DNA of 32,733 nucleotides from Bacteroidales bacterium (GCA_900766825.1 CAAFWU010000040.1:1-32733); one strand, 5' to 3'. Numbered from the stretch's first letter, positions 8,427 to 16,188 are shown. Numbers and translations are program-made. The notes: generated from the letters alone by a model not told the origin.

Positions 8427-8684
8427 ATGGAAGAAAGAAATCATAGAAAAGTACGCATCGGTGTCGTAGTCAGCGACAAAATGCAAAAGTCCATCGTCGT
8501 TGCCATCAAGGATCGCGAGAAGCACCCCTTGTACGGCAAGTTCGTTAAGAAGACAAAGAAGTTCCACGTTCACGACGAGAACAACGAAGCTCACGTTGGC
8601 GACACCGTTAGCATCATGGAAACTCGTCCCCTCAGCAAAACTAAACGCTGGAGATTAGTTGAAATCGTTGAAAAGGCTAAGTAA
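8427..8684 (+). CDS. rpsQ: 30S ribosomal protein S17
   Basis: S17 is a primary 16S rRNA-binding protein of OB fold, important early in 30S assembly. I choose the ATG at 8427, giving 85 aa beginning MEERNHRKVRIGVVVSDKMQ, which matches the usual Bacteroidales N-terminus. An in-frame ATG at 8406 would add seven residues and overlap rpmC, which is less likely. The HPLYGKFVKKTKKFHVHDE segment is diagnostic. rplN starts 2 nt after the stop. Confidence 0.95.
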   Translation: MEERNHRKVRIGVVVSDKMQKSIVVAIKDREKHPLYGKFVKKTKKFHVHDENNEAHVGDTVSIMETRPLSKTKRWRLVEIVEKAK

Positions 8685-8686
8685 CA

Positions 8687-9052
8687 ATGATACAAACCGA
8701 ATCAAGGCTCGCCGTAGCCGATAACAGCGGTGCTAAGGAAGTCCTTTGCATTCACGTGCTCGGTGGCTCCTTCAAGCGCTATGCCTCTATCGGTGACAAA
8801 ATCGTAGTCACCGTCAAGGACGCCATCCCTTCTAGCGATATCAAGCCTGGTACTGTAAGCAAGGCTGTCATCGTTCGCACTAAGAAAGAAGTTCGTCGTG
8901 CCGACGGCTCTTACATCCGCTTCGACGATAACGCTTGCGTCCTCCTCAACAACGCCGACGAACTCCGTGGTACACGTATCTTCGGTCCCGTTGCTCGCGA
9001 ACTCCGCGACGGATTCATGAAGATCATCTCCCTCGCCCCTGAGGTTATCTAA
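8687..9052 (+). CDS. rplN: 50S ribosomal protein L14
   Basis: L14 lies at the subunit interface and contacts L19 and the silencing factor RsfS where that is present. The 121-aa product has MIQTESRLAVADNSGAKEV at the start and RADGSYIRFDDNACVLLNN in the middle, both family signatures. The length is standard for L14. It opens the spc part of the block, 2 nt after rpsQ and 23 nt before rplX. Confidence 0.98.
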   Translation: MIQTESRLAVADNSGAKEVLCIHVLGGSFKRYASIGDKIVVTVKDAIPSSDIKPGTVSKAVIVRTKKEVRRADGSYIRFDDNACVLLNNADELRGTRIFGPVARELRDGFMKIISLAPEVI

Positions 9053-9075
9053 TCTTCTGCTTTAACTTTTAGACA

Positions 9076-9390
9076 ATGGCTAAACTGCATATTAAGAAAG
9101 GCGACATCGTCATCGTTAACACCGGCGACGACAAGGGCAAGGAAGGTAAAGTCCTCTCCGTTGATCCCGAAAAGCAACGTGCCATCGTCGAGGGTATTAA
9201 CATGGTCAGCAAGGCTTCTAAGCCCTCTGCTGCCAACCCTCAAGGCGGTATCGTTAAAAAGGAGGCTCCCGTTCACATCTCCAACCTCAACCTCAAAGAT
9301 CCCGAAACTGGTAAAGCTACTAGAATCGGTCGTCGTGTAGAGGGAGACAAAATCGTAAGATATTCTAAAAAATCTCAGAAGGAAATCTAA
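9076..9390 (+). CDS. rplX: 50S ribosomal protein L24
   Basis: L24 initiates 50S assembly by binding the 5' domain of 23S rRNA. The 104-aa product begins MAKLHIKKGDIVIVNTGDDK, with a KOW motif spanning roughly residues 6-33, and continues with VEGINMVSKASKPS. Length and order are normal. rplE starts only 2 nt after its stop. Confidence 0.97.
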   Translation: MAKLHIKKGDIVIVNTGDDKGKEGKVLSVDPEKQRAIVEGINMVSKASKPSAANPQGGIVKKEAPVHISNLNLKDPETGKATRIGRRVEGDKIVRYSKKSQKEI

Positions 9391-9392
9391 AG

Positions 9393-9947
9393 ATGGCCAA
9401 CGAACCTACACTCAAGAAACTCTATAAGGAGCAAGTGGTGCCACAGCTTATGAAGGAGTTCAACTACTCCACCGTAATGCAGTGCCCAAAGATTGAGAAG
9501 ATTGTCCTCAACCAAGGTCTCGGTGAGGCCACTCAGGACAAGAAAATCATCGAAATCGCTAAGAAAGAGATGGCTCTCATCTCTGGCCAACAACCTGTAG
9601 AAACCCTCTCACGTAAGGATATCGCTGGTTTCAAGCTCCGCAAAGGCACCCCTATCGGCGTCAAGGTTACTCTCCGTCACGAGCGTATGTACGAGTTCCT
9701 CGAGAGACTCATCCGAATCTCTCTCCCTCGTATCCGTGACTTCAACGGTGTCGATGGTAAGATGGACGGCAGAGGCAACTACACCCTCGGTATCACAGAA
9801 CAGATCATTTTCCCTGAAATAAATATCGATTCTGTGTCGAAAATTCAAGGTATGAATATTACCTTTGTGACCACTGCCAACACCGATGCTGAAGCTTTCG
9901 CGCTCTTGAAAGCTTTCGGTGTACCCTTCAAACAGAAGAAAAACTAA
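9393..9947 (+). CDS. rplE: 50S ribosomal protein L5
   Basis: L5 binds 5S rRNA, anchors the central protuberance and contacts P-site tRNA. The 184-aa product contains CPKIEKIVLNQGLGEATQDK and the C-terminal LGITEQIIFPEINIDSV and MNITFVTTANTDAEAFALL segments. It is slightly longer than E. coli L5 at the N-terminus. It lies 2 nt after rplX and 18 nt before rpsN. Confidence 0.98.
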   Translation: MANEPTLKKLYKEQVVPQLMKEFNYSTVMQCPKIEKIVLNQGLGEATQDKKIIEIAKKEMALISGQQPVETLSRKDIAGFKLRKGTPIGVKVTLRHERMYEFLERLIRISLPRIRDFNGVDGKMDGRGNYTLGITEQIIFPEINIDSVSKIQGMNITFVTTANTDAEAFALLKAFGVPFKQKKN

Positions 9948-9965
9948 TAACTATCAGTCAGTTAT

Positions 9966-10235
9966 ATGGCAAAGGAATCAATGAAGGCCCGCGAGGTCAA
10001 AAGGGCTAAGCTCGTTGCTAAATACGCTGAGAAGCGCAAACAGCTCAAAGCTGAAGGCAACTACGAGGCTCTCCAAGAGCTCCCTAAGAACTCTTGCCCT
10101 ACCCGTATCCACAACAGGTGCATGATCTCTGGTCGCCCTCGCGGCTATATGCGCCAGTTCGGTATCTCGCGTATCGACTTCCGTGAGCTTGCTTCGGCAG
10201 GTCTCATCCCTGGAGTTAAAAAGGCTAGCTGGTAA
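9966..10235 (+). CDS. rpsN: 30S ribosomal protein S14, zinc-independent long form
   Basis: S14 is a 30S head protein close to the A site. The 89-aa product ends with the strong signature GISRIDFRELASAGLIPGVK. It has no pair of CxxC motifs, so it is the long C-minus form that needs no zinc, unlike the roughly 61-aa zinc-ribbon form. It is followed by a 67-nt gap carrying a GC hairpin before rpsH, the longest gap within the spc genes up to secY. Confidence 0.97.
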   Translation: MAKESMKAREVKRAKLVAKYAEKRKQLKAEGNYEALQELPKNSCPTRIHNRCMISGRPRGYMRQFGISRIDFRELASAGLIPGVKKASW

Positions 10236-10263
10236 GCAAATTTTCACTAAGTGTTAAATATTG

Positions 10264-10278
10264 TCCCGTCTGACGGGA
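10264..10278 (+). promoter_or_regulatory. Hairpin in the rpsN-rpsH gap
   Basis: TCCCGT and ACGGGA form a perfect 6-bp stem with a CTG loop, in an otherwise AT-rich 67-nt leader before rpsH. The start codon of rpsH is 24 nt downstream. S8 is the known repressor of the spc operon in E. coli, acting at rplE there. A role for this hairpin in controlling rpsH is only inference from position. Confidence 0.4.
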
Positions 10279-10302
10279 TTAATTTAAACTTCATCATTTT
10301 TT

Positions 10303-10701
10303 ATGGTTTCAGATCCCATTGCGGACTTCCTGACACGAATCAGGAATGCCATCCTTGCGAAGCACAGGGTCGTTGAGATCCCCGCTTCTAACTTGAAGAA
10401 AGGCATAACCAAAATCCTCTTCGAGAAAGGTTATATCCTTAACTACAAGTTTATCGATGACGACAAGCAAGGCGTCATCAAGATTGCTCTCAAGTACGAT
10501 CCAAAGAGCAATGTATCAGCTATCAAATCGCTCAAGAGGGTCTCTACCCCTGGTCTCCGTAGCTACGTAGGCTACCGCGATATGCCTCGTGTCCTCAACG
10601 GTCTCGGCATCGCCGTCGTCTCTACCTCCAAAGGCGTCATGACAGACAAAGAGGCACGTGTTCAGAAAGTGGGCGGTGAAGTTCTTTGTTACATCTACTA
10701 A
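10303..10701 (+). CDS. rpsH: 30S ribosomal protein S8
   Basis: S8 is a primary binder of the 16S central domain and the spc-operon repressor in E. coli. The 132-aa product begins MVSDPIADFLTRIRNAILAK and ends with the conserved KVGGEVLCYIY. The length is normal. The C-terminal SKGVMTDKEARVQKVGGE motif is the RNA-binding part. rplF begins 14 nt later. Confidence 0.98.
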   Translation: MVSDPIADFLTRIRNAILAKHRVVEIPASNLKKGITKILFEKGYILNYKFIDDDKQGVIKIALKYDPKSNVSAIKSLKRVSTPGLRSYVGYRDMPRVLNGLGIAVVSTSKGVMTDKEARVQKVGGEVLCYIY

Positions 10702-10715
10702 TCGCAGGGTATCAC

Positions 10716-11273
10716 ATGTCTAGAATTGGTAAACTCCCGGTGGAGATACCCGCCGGCGTAAATGTCGAGTTCAAAGACGGTATCTGCACCGTCAAAGGAC
10801 CCAAGGGACAACTCTCCCAAAAGATTGATAAGTCCATATCTGTCAAGATCGAGAACGGTCAAATCACTTTCGAACGCGAATCTGATGACAAAGAGCATCG
10901 TTCTCTCCACGGTCTCTACCGCTCTCTCGTTCACAATATGGTGGTTGGCTGCTCTGCAGGCTACAAACAGCAGATGGAGCTCGTTGGTGTAGGTTACCGC
11001 GCTACCGCTCAGAACAATATTCTCGAGCTGGCCCTCGGTTACTCTCATGCCATCTTCATTCAGTTACCCCCTGAAGTTAAAGTAGAGGCTGTAACTGATC
11101 GCAAGAGCAACCCAATCATCACCGTTGAATCTGCTGATAAGCAGCTCCTCGGTCAAGTGTGTGCCAAAATCCGCTCTTTCCGTATGCCTGAACCCTACAA
11201 GGGCAAGGGTATCCGCTTCGTAGGTGAGCAGATTCGTCGTAAGGCTGGTAAGTCGGCCAAGGCTAACGGTTAA
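10716..11273 (+). CDS. rplF: 50S ribosomal protein L6
   Basis: L6 sits near the sarcin-ricin loop and the factor-binding site. I choose the ATG at 10716, giving 185 aa starting MSRIGKLPVEIPAGVNVE, the universal L6 N-terminus. An in-frame ATG at 10686 would add ten unrelated residues and overlap rpsH. The C-terminal signature PEPYKGKGIRFVGEQIRRKA is intact. It lies 14 nt after rpsH and 11 nt before rplR. Confidence 0.97.
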   Translation: MSRIGKLPVEIPAGVNVEFKDGICTVKGPKGQLSQKIDKSISVKIENGQITFERESDDKEHRSLHGLYRSLVHNMVVGCSAGYKQQMELVGVGYRATAQNNILELALGYSHAIFIQLPPEVKVEAVTDRKSNPIITVESADKQLLGQVCAKIRSFRMPEPYKGKGIRFVGEQIRRKAGKSAKANG

Positions 11274-11284
11274 AAATTTTGACA

Positions 11285-11635
11285 ATGGCATTTTCTAAAA
11301 TAGCAAGACGCAACAAGATTAAGGCTCGCATTCGTGGCAAAGTCAGCGGTACCGCTGAGCGTCCACGTATGACTGTCTTCCGTAGCAACAAGCAGATCTA
11401 CGTACAGCTCATTAACGACCTCGAAGGCAAAACCATAGTGGCTAAGTCTTCCAAAAATATTGGCGACTTCCAGGGTACCAAAACCCAGCAAGCTGCCGAG
11501 GTCGGTAAACTCATCGCTGCTGCTGCTCTCCAAGCTGGCATTAACACTGTGGTCTTCGACCGCAACGGTTACCTCTATCACGGACGCGTCGAATCTCTAG
11601 CCAACGCTGCTCGCGAGGCTGGTCTTAAATTCTAA
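11285..11635 (+). CDS. rplR: 50S ribosomal protein L18
   Basis: L18 binds 5S rRNA in the central protuberance with L5 and L25. The 116-aa product starts MAFSKIARRNKIKARIRGK and has GTAERPRMTVFRSNKQIYVQ, both family features. A TTG two codons upstream also opens the frame, but the ATG at 11285 is the natural start. It is followed 5 nt later by rpsE. Confidence 0.97.
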   Translation: MAFSKIARRNKIKARIRGKVSGTAERPRMTVFRSNKQIYVQLINDLEGKTIVAKSSKNIGDFQGTKTQQAAEVGKLIAAAALQAGINTVVFDRNGYLYHGRVESLANAAREAGLKF

Positions 11636-11640
11636 CTCTG

Positions 11641-12159
11641 ATGGCTGATAATTTGAATAGAGTTCGTAATACGAACGATCTGGAACTTCAGGATCGCCTC
11701 GTTGCTATCAACCGTGTCACAAAGGTAACTAAAGGTGGTCGCGCCTTCAGTTTCGCTGCTATCGTCGTCGTAGGTGACGGCAATGGCGTTATCGGAATGG
11801 GTCTTGGCAAAGCTAGCGAGGTAACCGCAGCCATCGCCAAGGGTACTGAGGCTGCTAAGAAGAATCTTATCAAGGTGCCCCTCGTTCACGGTACACTCCC
11901 TCACGAGCAAACCATGAACTTTGGCGGTGCAAAAGTTTTCCTCAAACCCGCTTCTCACGGTACTGGTCTGACTTGCGGTGGTGCTATGCGCGCTGTCCTC
12001 GAGACTGTTGGTGTTACCGATGTCCTCGCCAAGTCGAAGGGCTCTTCTAACCCTCACAACCTCGTTAAGGCAACCATCATGGCTCTCGGTCAGCTCCGCG
12101 ATGCTTACACTGTTGCTCAACAGCGTGGCGTTTCTCTCGATAAGGTTTTCAACGGTTAA
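11641..12159 (+). CDS. rpsE: 30S ribosomal protein S5
   Basis: S5 affects decoding fidelity and lines the mRNA entry channel with S3 and S4. The 172-aa product has the double-stranded-RNA-binding-like domain with VTKVTKGGRAFSFAAIVVVG and GNGVIGMGLGKASEV, then the C-terminal domain with GTGLTCGGAMRAVLETVGV. It lies 5 nt after rplR and 14 nt before rpmD, in standard order. Confidence 0.98.
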   Translation: MADNLNRVRNTNDLELQDRLVAINRVTKVTKGGRAFSFAAIVVVGDGNGVIGMGLGKASEVTAAIAKGTEAAKKNLIKVPLVHGTLPHEQTMNFGGAKVFLKPASHGTGLTCGGAMRAVLETVGVTDVLAKSKGSSNPHNLVKATIMALGQLRDAYTVAQQRGVSLDKVFNG

Positions 12160-12173
12160 TTCTCTCTTGAGCA

Positions 12174-12359
12174 ATGGCTAAAATTAAAATTACTCAGGTT
12201 AAGAGCGTTATCAACGTCCCAGCCTATCAGAGGCGTGTACTCTGCGCTCTTGGCATTCACAAACTCAACCACTCTGTTGTTAAAGAGGATTCTGTCTCTA
12301 TCAAGGGCATGATTGCTCGTGTTCAGCAGCTTGTAAAGGTAGAAGTAGTTAACGATTAA
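12174..12359 (+). CDS. rpmD: 50S ribosomal protein L30
   Basis: L30 is a small 50S protein that binds 5S and 23S rRNA and is missing in some bacteria. The 61-aa product MAKIKITQVKSV... has the family features RRVLCALGIHKLNHSVV and IKGMIARVQQLVKVE. It sits between rpsE and rplO (15-nt gap) as expected. Confidence 0.96.
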   Translation: MAKIKITQVKSVINVPAYQRRVLCALGIHKLNHSVVKEDSVSIKGMIARVQQLVKVEVVND

Positions 12360-12374
12360 TAAGTTTCTCTCAAT

Positions 12375-12851
12375 ATGGACTTAAGCAATTTGAAGCCCGC
12401 TTACGGTGCCAATCATCATGACAAGAGATTGGGTCGTGGTCAAGGCTCAGGTCGAGGAGGCACGTCCACACGTGGTCATAAGGGTGCCAAATCAAGGTCT
12501 GGTTACAAGTCTAAATTCGGCTTCGAAGGTGGTCAGATGCCTCTACAGCGTCGTCTGCCTAAGTTCGGCTTCAAGAACCCCAATCGCGTCGAATTCAAAG
12601 CTATCAATCTCGATGTTATCGAGGCTATAGCTACCAAGACTGGAGCTCAACAGATTAATGCTGCAGTTCTTGAGCAGAATGGTATTGCCAAAGCTAAAGA
12701 TCTTATTAAGATCCTTGGCAATGGTACTATCTCTGTCAAGGTTACTGTAGAAGCTAACGGCTTCTCTAAGAAAGCCAAAGAGGCTATCGAGGCTGCTGGT
12801 GGCGCTGTTGTTATTGTCAACAATAAAAAGGCTGTCGCTGCTGATAAATAG
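12375..12851 (+). CDS. rplO: 50S ribosomal protein L15
   Basis: L15 is a late 50S assembly protein with a long glycine- and arginine-rich N-terminal extension buried in 23S rRNA. The 158-aa product shows KRLGRGQGSGRGGTSTRGHK near the start and the C-terminal VTVEANGFSKKAKEAIEAAG signature. It is about 14 residues longer than in E. coli, mostly at the C-terminal end. secY starts 6 nt after its stop. Confidence 0.97.
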   Translation: MDLSNLKPAYGANHHDKRLGRGQGSGRGGTSTRGHKGAKSRSGYKSKFGFEGGQMPLQRRLPKFGFKNPNRVEFKAINLDVIEAIATKTGAQQINAAVLEQNGIAKAKDLIKILGNGTISVKVTVEANGFSKKAKEAIEAAGGAVVIVNNKKAVAADK

Positions 12852-12857
12852 TAACAG

Positions 12858-14204
12858 ATGAAGAAACTGGTCGAAACCATTCGCAACATCTGGAAAATCG
12901 ATGAACTCAAAAACAGGATCCTAATCACTTTAGGATTCCTGTTGGTTTATCGATTGGGCTCCTTCGTCGTTCTCCCAGGTGTTAATCCTCAGATGCTCGG
13001 CAATCTTGCCAGCCAAACAAGCAACGGAGTTATGGGTCTGCTCGATATGTTCTCGGGCGGTGCTTTCTCTAACGCCTCCATTCTGGGTTTGGGCATCATG
13101 CCCTACATCTCGGCGTCGATTGTTGTCCAACTCCTCGGTATGGTAATCCCCTATTTCCAGAGGCTTCAGAGAGATGGTGAGAGTGGACGCAATAAGATAA
13201 ACCAGATTACTCGTCTGCTTACTGTAGCTATCCTGCTTCTTCAGGCTCCAGCTTACATCGCCAACCTCTACATGCAGTTGCCTCCAGAGGCTTTCGCCAT
13301 GGATCGCACGCTCTTTACCTTCGCTAGCACAGTTATCTTAACCGCTGGAACCATGTTTGTCATGTGGCTTGGCGAAAAGATAACTGACCGTGGTATCGGT
13401 AACGGCATTTCGCTCATCATTATGGTCGGCATCATTGCACGATTGCCTCATTCGCTCATTGCTGAGTTTGCTGACAAACTTTCAGTAAATAGCACGTCTG
13501 GTGGTCTGCTCATGCTTCTCCTTGAGTTTGTTGTACTCTTCCTTGTTTTCGTTGGTTCAATTGCACTAGTACAAGCTACTCGTCGTATCCCTGTACAGTA
13601 TGCAAAGCGTATCGAAGGCAATAAACAGTATGGTGGTGTTCGCCAGTATATACCCCTCAAACTCAATGCTGCTAACGTAATGCCTATCATCTTCGCACAA
13701 GCGTTGATGTTCTTACCCGTAACCATAGCTGGCTTCGCTAATCCAGAGGGCTCCCAAGGTTTTGTTGCTACATTCTCTGATTTCACAGGATTTTGGTACA
13801 ACTTCACCTTTGCACTTCTCATCATTGTCTTCACCTATTTCTACACTGCTCTGATCATGAATCCTCAGCAGATGGCAGAAGATATGAAGAGAAACTCGGG
13901 TTATATCCCTGGTGTCAAACCTGGTAAGAAAACTGCTGAGTATATCGATACAATTATGTCGCGCATAACCCTTCCTGGTTCAATAATGCTCGCCATTGTT
14001 GCTATCCTTCCTGCTTTCGCAACTCTTGCAGGTGTAGACCCATCGTTCGCCCAATTCTATGGTGGTACTTCGCTCCTTATCCTTGTTGGTGTTGTTCTCG
14101 ATACACTCCAGCAAATTGAGAGCTACCTCCTTATGAGGCATTACGACGGTCTTATGAAGTCCGGTCGTATCATGGGAAGGTCTTTCGGACCAGTTGCACA
14201 TTGA
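12858..14204 (+). CDS. secY: Protein translocase subunit SecY
   Basis: SecY is the inner-membrane channel of the Sec translocon, which moves unfolded proteins across or into the membrane with SecE, SecG and SecA. The 448-aa protein shows the ten-segment hydrophobic layout. Typical motifs include GIMPYISASIVVQLLGMVIP, the GERITDRGIGNG-like loop (GEKITDRGIGNGIS), RIPVQYAKR and a C-terminal LMRHYDGLMKSGRIMGR tail. It follows rplO by 6 nt and is closed by a strong terminator, so the downstream genes form a separate unit. Confidence 0.98.
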   Translation: MKKLVETIRNIWKIDELKNRILITLGFLLVYRLGSFVVLPGVNPQMLGNLASQTSNGVMGLLDMFSGGAFSNASILGLGIMPYISASIVVQLLGMVIPYFQRLQRDGESGRNKINQITRLLTVAILLLQAPAYIANLYMQLPPEAFAMDRTLFTFASTVILTAGTMFVMWLGEKITDRGIGNGISLIIMVGIIARLPHSLIAEFADKLSVNSTSGGLLMLLLEFVVLFLVFVGSIALVQATRRIPVQYAKRIEGNKQYGGVRQYIPLKLNAANVMPIIFAQALMFLPVTIAGFANPEGSQGFVATFSDFTGFWYNFTFALLIIVFTYFYTALIMNPQQMAEDMKRNSGYIPGVKPGKKTAEYIDTIMSRITLPGSIMLAIVAILPAFATLAGVDPSFAQFYGGTSLLILVGVVLDTLQQIESYLLMRHYDGLMKSGRIMGRSFGPVAH

Positions 14205-14215
14205 TGATTATTCAT

Positions 14216-14250
14216 CTCCCTATCAGGTATTTTACCTGATGGGGAGTTTT
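14216..14250 (+). terminator. Rho-independent terminator after secY
   Basis: Positions 14216-14229 and 14233-14246 form a 14-bp stem (CTCCCTATCAGGTA with TACCTGATGGGGAG, one G-T pair) around a 3-nt loop. TTTT follows at once, and another T-run comes 11 nt further on. A second short palindrome, GCCTTTT-T-AAAAGGC, lies at 14266-14280. This is the clearest terminator inside the ribosomal block. Confidence 0.85.
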
Positions 14251-14262
14251 ATATGACTTTTT

Positions 14263-14294
14263 TTTGCCTTTTTAAAAGGCTTTGTGTAAATTTG
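14263..14294 (+). promoter_or_regulatory. Promoter of the infA-rpmJ-rpsM-rpsK unit
   Basis: TTTG at 14263-14266 and TAAATTTG at 14287-14294 match the Bacteroidetes -33 and -7 elements exactly, with a 20-nt spacer. It lies directly after the secY terminator and predicts a transcript start near 14300, some 15 nt before the infA ATG. The short palindrome at 14266-14280 lies within the spacer. Confidence 0.8.
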
Positions 14295-14314
14295 TGCCCG
14301 AATTAAGATAACTT

Positions 14315-14533
14315 ATGCCCAAGCAATCCTCTATAGAGCAAGACGGTACGATAAAAGAGGCTCTCTCTAACGCTATGTTCAGAGTAGAACTTGAGAACGG
14401 TCATGTCATCACCGCTCATATCTCAGGTAAGATGCGCATGAACTATATCAAAATTCTGCCTGGAGATAGAGTCAAAGTAGAAATCTCTCCATACGACCTT
14501 ACCAAAGGACGTATTTCATATCGCTACAAATAA
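14315..14533 (+). CDS. infA: Translation initiation factor IF-1
   Basis: IF-1 binds the 30S A site and works with IF-2 and IF-3 in start-site selection. The 72-aa protein is a single S1/OB fold with SSIEQDGTIKEALSNAMFRV, ENGHVITAHISGKMRMNYIK and the C-terminal LTKGRISYRYK, all typical. It starts its own transcription unit after the secY terminator. The map gene, which lies between secY and infA in many Bacteroidales, is not here. Confidence 0.98.
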   Translation: MPKQSSIEQDGTIKEALSNAMFRVELENGHVITAHISGKMRMNYIKILPGDRVKVEISPYDLTKGRISYRYK

Positions 14534-14539
14534 CTTATT

Positions 14540-14656
14540 ATGAAAGTTAGAGCATCCATCAAGAAAAGAAGTGCTGACTGCAAAATCGTCAGCCGTAAGG
14601 GTCGCTTGTACGTGATCTGCAAGAAGAACCCAAAACTTAAACAACGTCAAGGTTAA
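14540..14656 (+). CDS. rpmJ: 50S ribosomal protein L36
   Basis: This 38-aa product, MKVRASIKKRSADCKIVSRK... ending NPKLKQRQG, is L36, which stabilises the lower part of the 50S subunit. Canonical zinc-binding L36 uses three cysteines and a histidine. Here C14 and C27 remain, but the first cysteine is S11 and the histidine is L32, so zinc binding is unlikely. It lies 6 nt after infA and 5 nt before rpsM, the usual place. Confidence 0.96.
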   Translation: MKVRASIKKRSADCKIVSRKGRLYVICKKNPKLKQRQG

Positions 14657-14661
14657 TAAAT

Positions 14662-15039
14662 ATGGCAAGAATCGCAGGAGTCGACGTCCCCAGCAATAAA
14701 ATCGGTGAGGTCGCATTAACTTACATTTACGGTATTGGCCGGAGCACAGCACAACAAATTCTTCAGAAGGCCGGGATCGACTGTAATGTAAAAGTCTCTG
14801 ATTGGACCGACGCTCAAATCCAGTCCGTCCGCGAGATTATTGGTGCCAATTACAAAGTTGAAGGCGAGTTGCGCTCTGAAGTTCAGCTCAATATCAAGCG
14901 ACTGATGGATATCGGTTGCTATCGTGGTATCCGCCACCGCCTCGGTCTCCCTGTTCGTGGTCAATCCACCAAGAACAACGCTCGTACTCGTAAGGGCAAG
15001 AAGAAGACCGTCGCTAACAAGAAAAAGGCTACTAAATAA
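14662..15039 (+). CDS. rpsM: 30S ribosomal protein S13
   Basis: S13 lies in the 30S head, contacts P-site tRNA and forms bridges to the 50S subunit. The 125-aa product starts MARIAGVDVPSNKIGEVALT, carries the helix-hairpin-helix segment YIYGIGRSTAQQILQKAGI and has the RHRLGLPVRGQSTKNNARTR signature followed by a lysine-rich tail. It is 5 nt after rpmJ and 7 nt before rpsK. Confidence 0.98.
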   Translation: MARIAGVDVPSNKIGEVALTYIYGIGRSTAQQILQKAGIDCNVKVSDWTDAQIQSVREIIGANYKVEGELRSEVQLNIKRLMDIGCYRGIRHRLGLPVRGQSTKNNARTRKGKKKTVANKKKATK

Positions 15040-15046
15040 TTGAATC

Positions 15047-15436
15047 ATGGCTAAGAAAGCAGGAGCAGCTAAGAAAAAGGTGGTCAAGGTTGAGGCTCTG
15101 GGCGAGGCTCACATCCACTCTTCCTTCAACAACATCATCATCACCCTTACCAACCTGCAAGGTCAGTGCATTAGCTGGTCTTCAGCTGGTAAGATGAATT
15201 TCAAGGGCTCTAAAAAGAACACCCCTTATGCAGCACAGACAGCAGCCGCCGACTGTGCTAAGGTAGCCCACGACCTCGGTCTCCGTAAGGTCAAGGTTTA
15301 TGTCAAGGGACCTGGCAACGGACGTGAGTCCGCTATTCGCGCAATCGCTGCGGCAGATATCGAAGTAACTGAAATCGTTGACGTTACTCCACTGCCTCAC
15401 AATGGTTGCCGTCCTCCCAAAAGACGTAAGGTTTAG
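15047..15436 (+). CDS. rpsK: 30S ribosomal protein S11
   Basis: S11 forms part of the 30S platform near the E site and the Shine-Dalgarno duplex. The 129-aa product has GEAHIHSSFNNIIITLTNLQG and the C-terminal VTPLPHNGCRPPKRRKV, which are diagnostic. The N-terminus is lysine-rich. A 136-nt gap separates it from rpsD, longer than the other gaps in the alpha cluster. Confidence 0.98.
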   Translation: MAKKAGAAKKKVVKVEALGEAHIHSSFNNIIITLTNLQGQCISWSSAGKMNFKGSKKNTPYAAQTAAADCAKVAHDLGLRKVKVYVKGPGNGRESAIRAIAAADIEVTEIVDVTPLPHNGCRPPKRRKV

Positions 15437-15572
15437 TCCCTTTAGTTTTCTTCTATTCATGTTTTAGACTTGAGTTTTGAATAATGAGTGGTTATATGAT
15501 TATATTCCCTATGATCTAGCGGCTGCCATATTCATCATTTAAAATCAAGATCTTAAAGTCAAAAAACAATCA
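15437..15572 (+). promoter_or_regulatory. rpsK-rpsD spacer, possible rpsD leader
   Basis: This 136-nt AT-rich spacer has no ORF and no TAnnTTTG element that I can defend. ATGAT at 15511-15515 can pair with ATCAT at 15534-15538, and GATCT near 15513 with AGATC near 15548; the two are mutually exclusive. S4 represses its own synthesis in E. coli and B. subtilis, so a leader target is plausible but not shown. Confidence 0.25.
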
Positions 15573-16178
15573 ATGGCAAGGTACATTGGACCCAAGACTA
15601 AGATTGCTCGTAAATTCGGTGAGGCAATCTACGGTCCTGACAAGTATTTCGAGCACCGCAATTATGCGCCAGGTCAGCATGGCCAAAACCGCCGCGGTAA
15701 GCTCAGTGAGTATGGCACTCAGCTCAAAGAAAAGCAAAAAGCCAAGTATACCTACGGCTTGTTGGAAAAACAATTCCGTATCGCTTATGCTGATGCTAAG
15801 CGCTCTAAAGGTGTAACTGGTGAGGTTCTCCTCGGCATCTTGGAGTCTCGTCTCGATAACGTAGTTTATCGCCTCGGCATCGCTCCTACACGTGCTGCTG
15901 CACGTCAGCTCGTCGGTCACAAGCACATCGTTGTCGACGGTGCGGTTGTCAATATCCCCTCATATCGTGTTAAGGCTGGTCAAGTCGTTGGTGTTCGTGA
16001 GAAGAGCAAGTCTCTCGAAGTCATCACCGACTCTCTCGCTTCTAACTCCGCTTCCAAATACTCTTGGTTGCAGTGGGATAAGAACACCATGTCTGGCACA
16101 TTCCTCAATATGCCAGAGAGGGCTGATATTCCTGAAAACATCAAGGAGCAGTTGATCGTCGATTTGTACTCTAAATAA
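15573..16178 (+). CDS. rpsD: 30S ribosomal protein S4
   Basis: S4 nucleates 30S assembly, affects accuracy and is a known translational repressor in other bacteria. The 201-aa product starts MARYIGPKTKIARKFGEAIY and has the conserved NYAPGQHGQNRRGKLSEYG segment. An S4 RNA-binding domain with LDNVVYRLGIAPTRAAARQL and VGHKHIVVDGAVVNIPSYRV follows. rpoA follows after 10 nt. Confidence 0.98.
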   Translation: MARYIGPKTKIARKFGEAIYGPDKYFEHRNYAPGQHGQNRRGKLSEYGTQLKEKQKAKYTYGLLEKQFRIAYADAKRSKGVTGEVLLGILESRLDNVVYRLGIAPTRAAARQLVGHKHIVVDGAVVNIPSYRVKAGQVVGVREKSKSLEVITDSLASNSASKYSWLQWDKNTMSGTFLNMPERADIPENIKEQLIVDLYSK

Positions 16179-16188
16179 AATTATTCTT

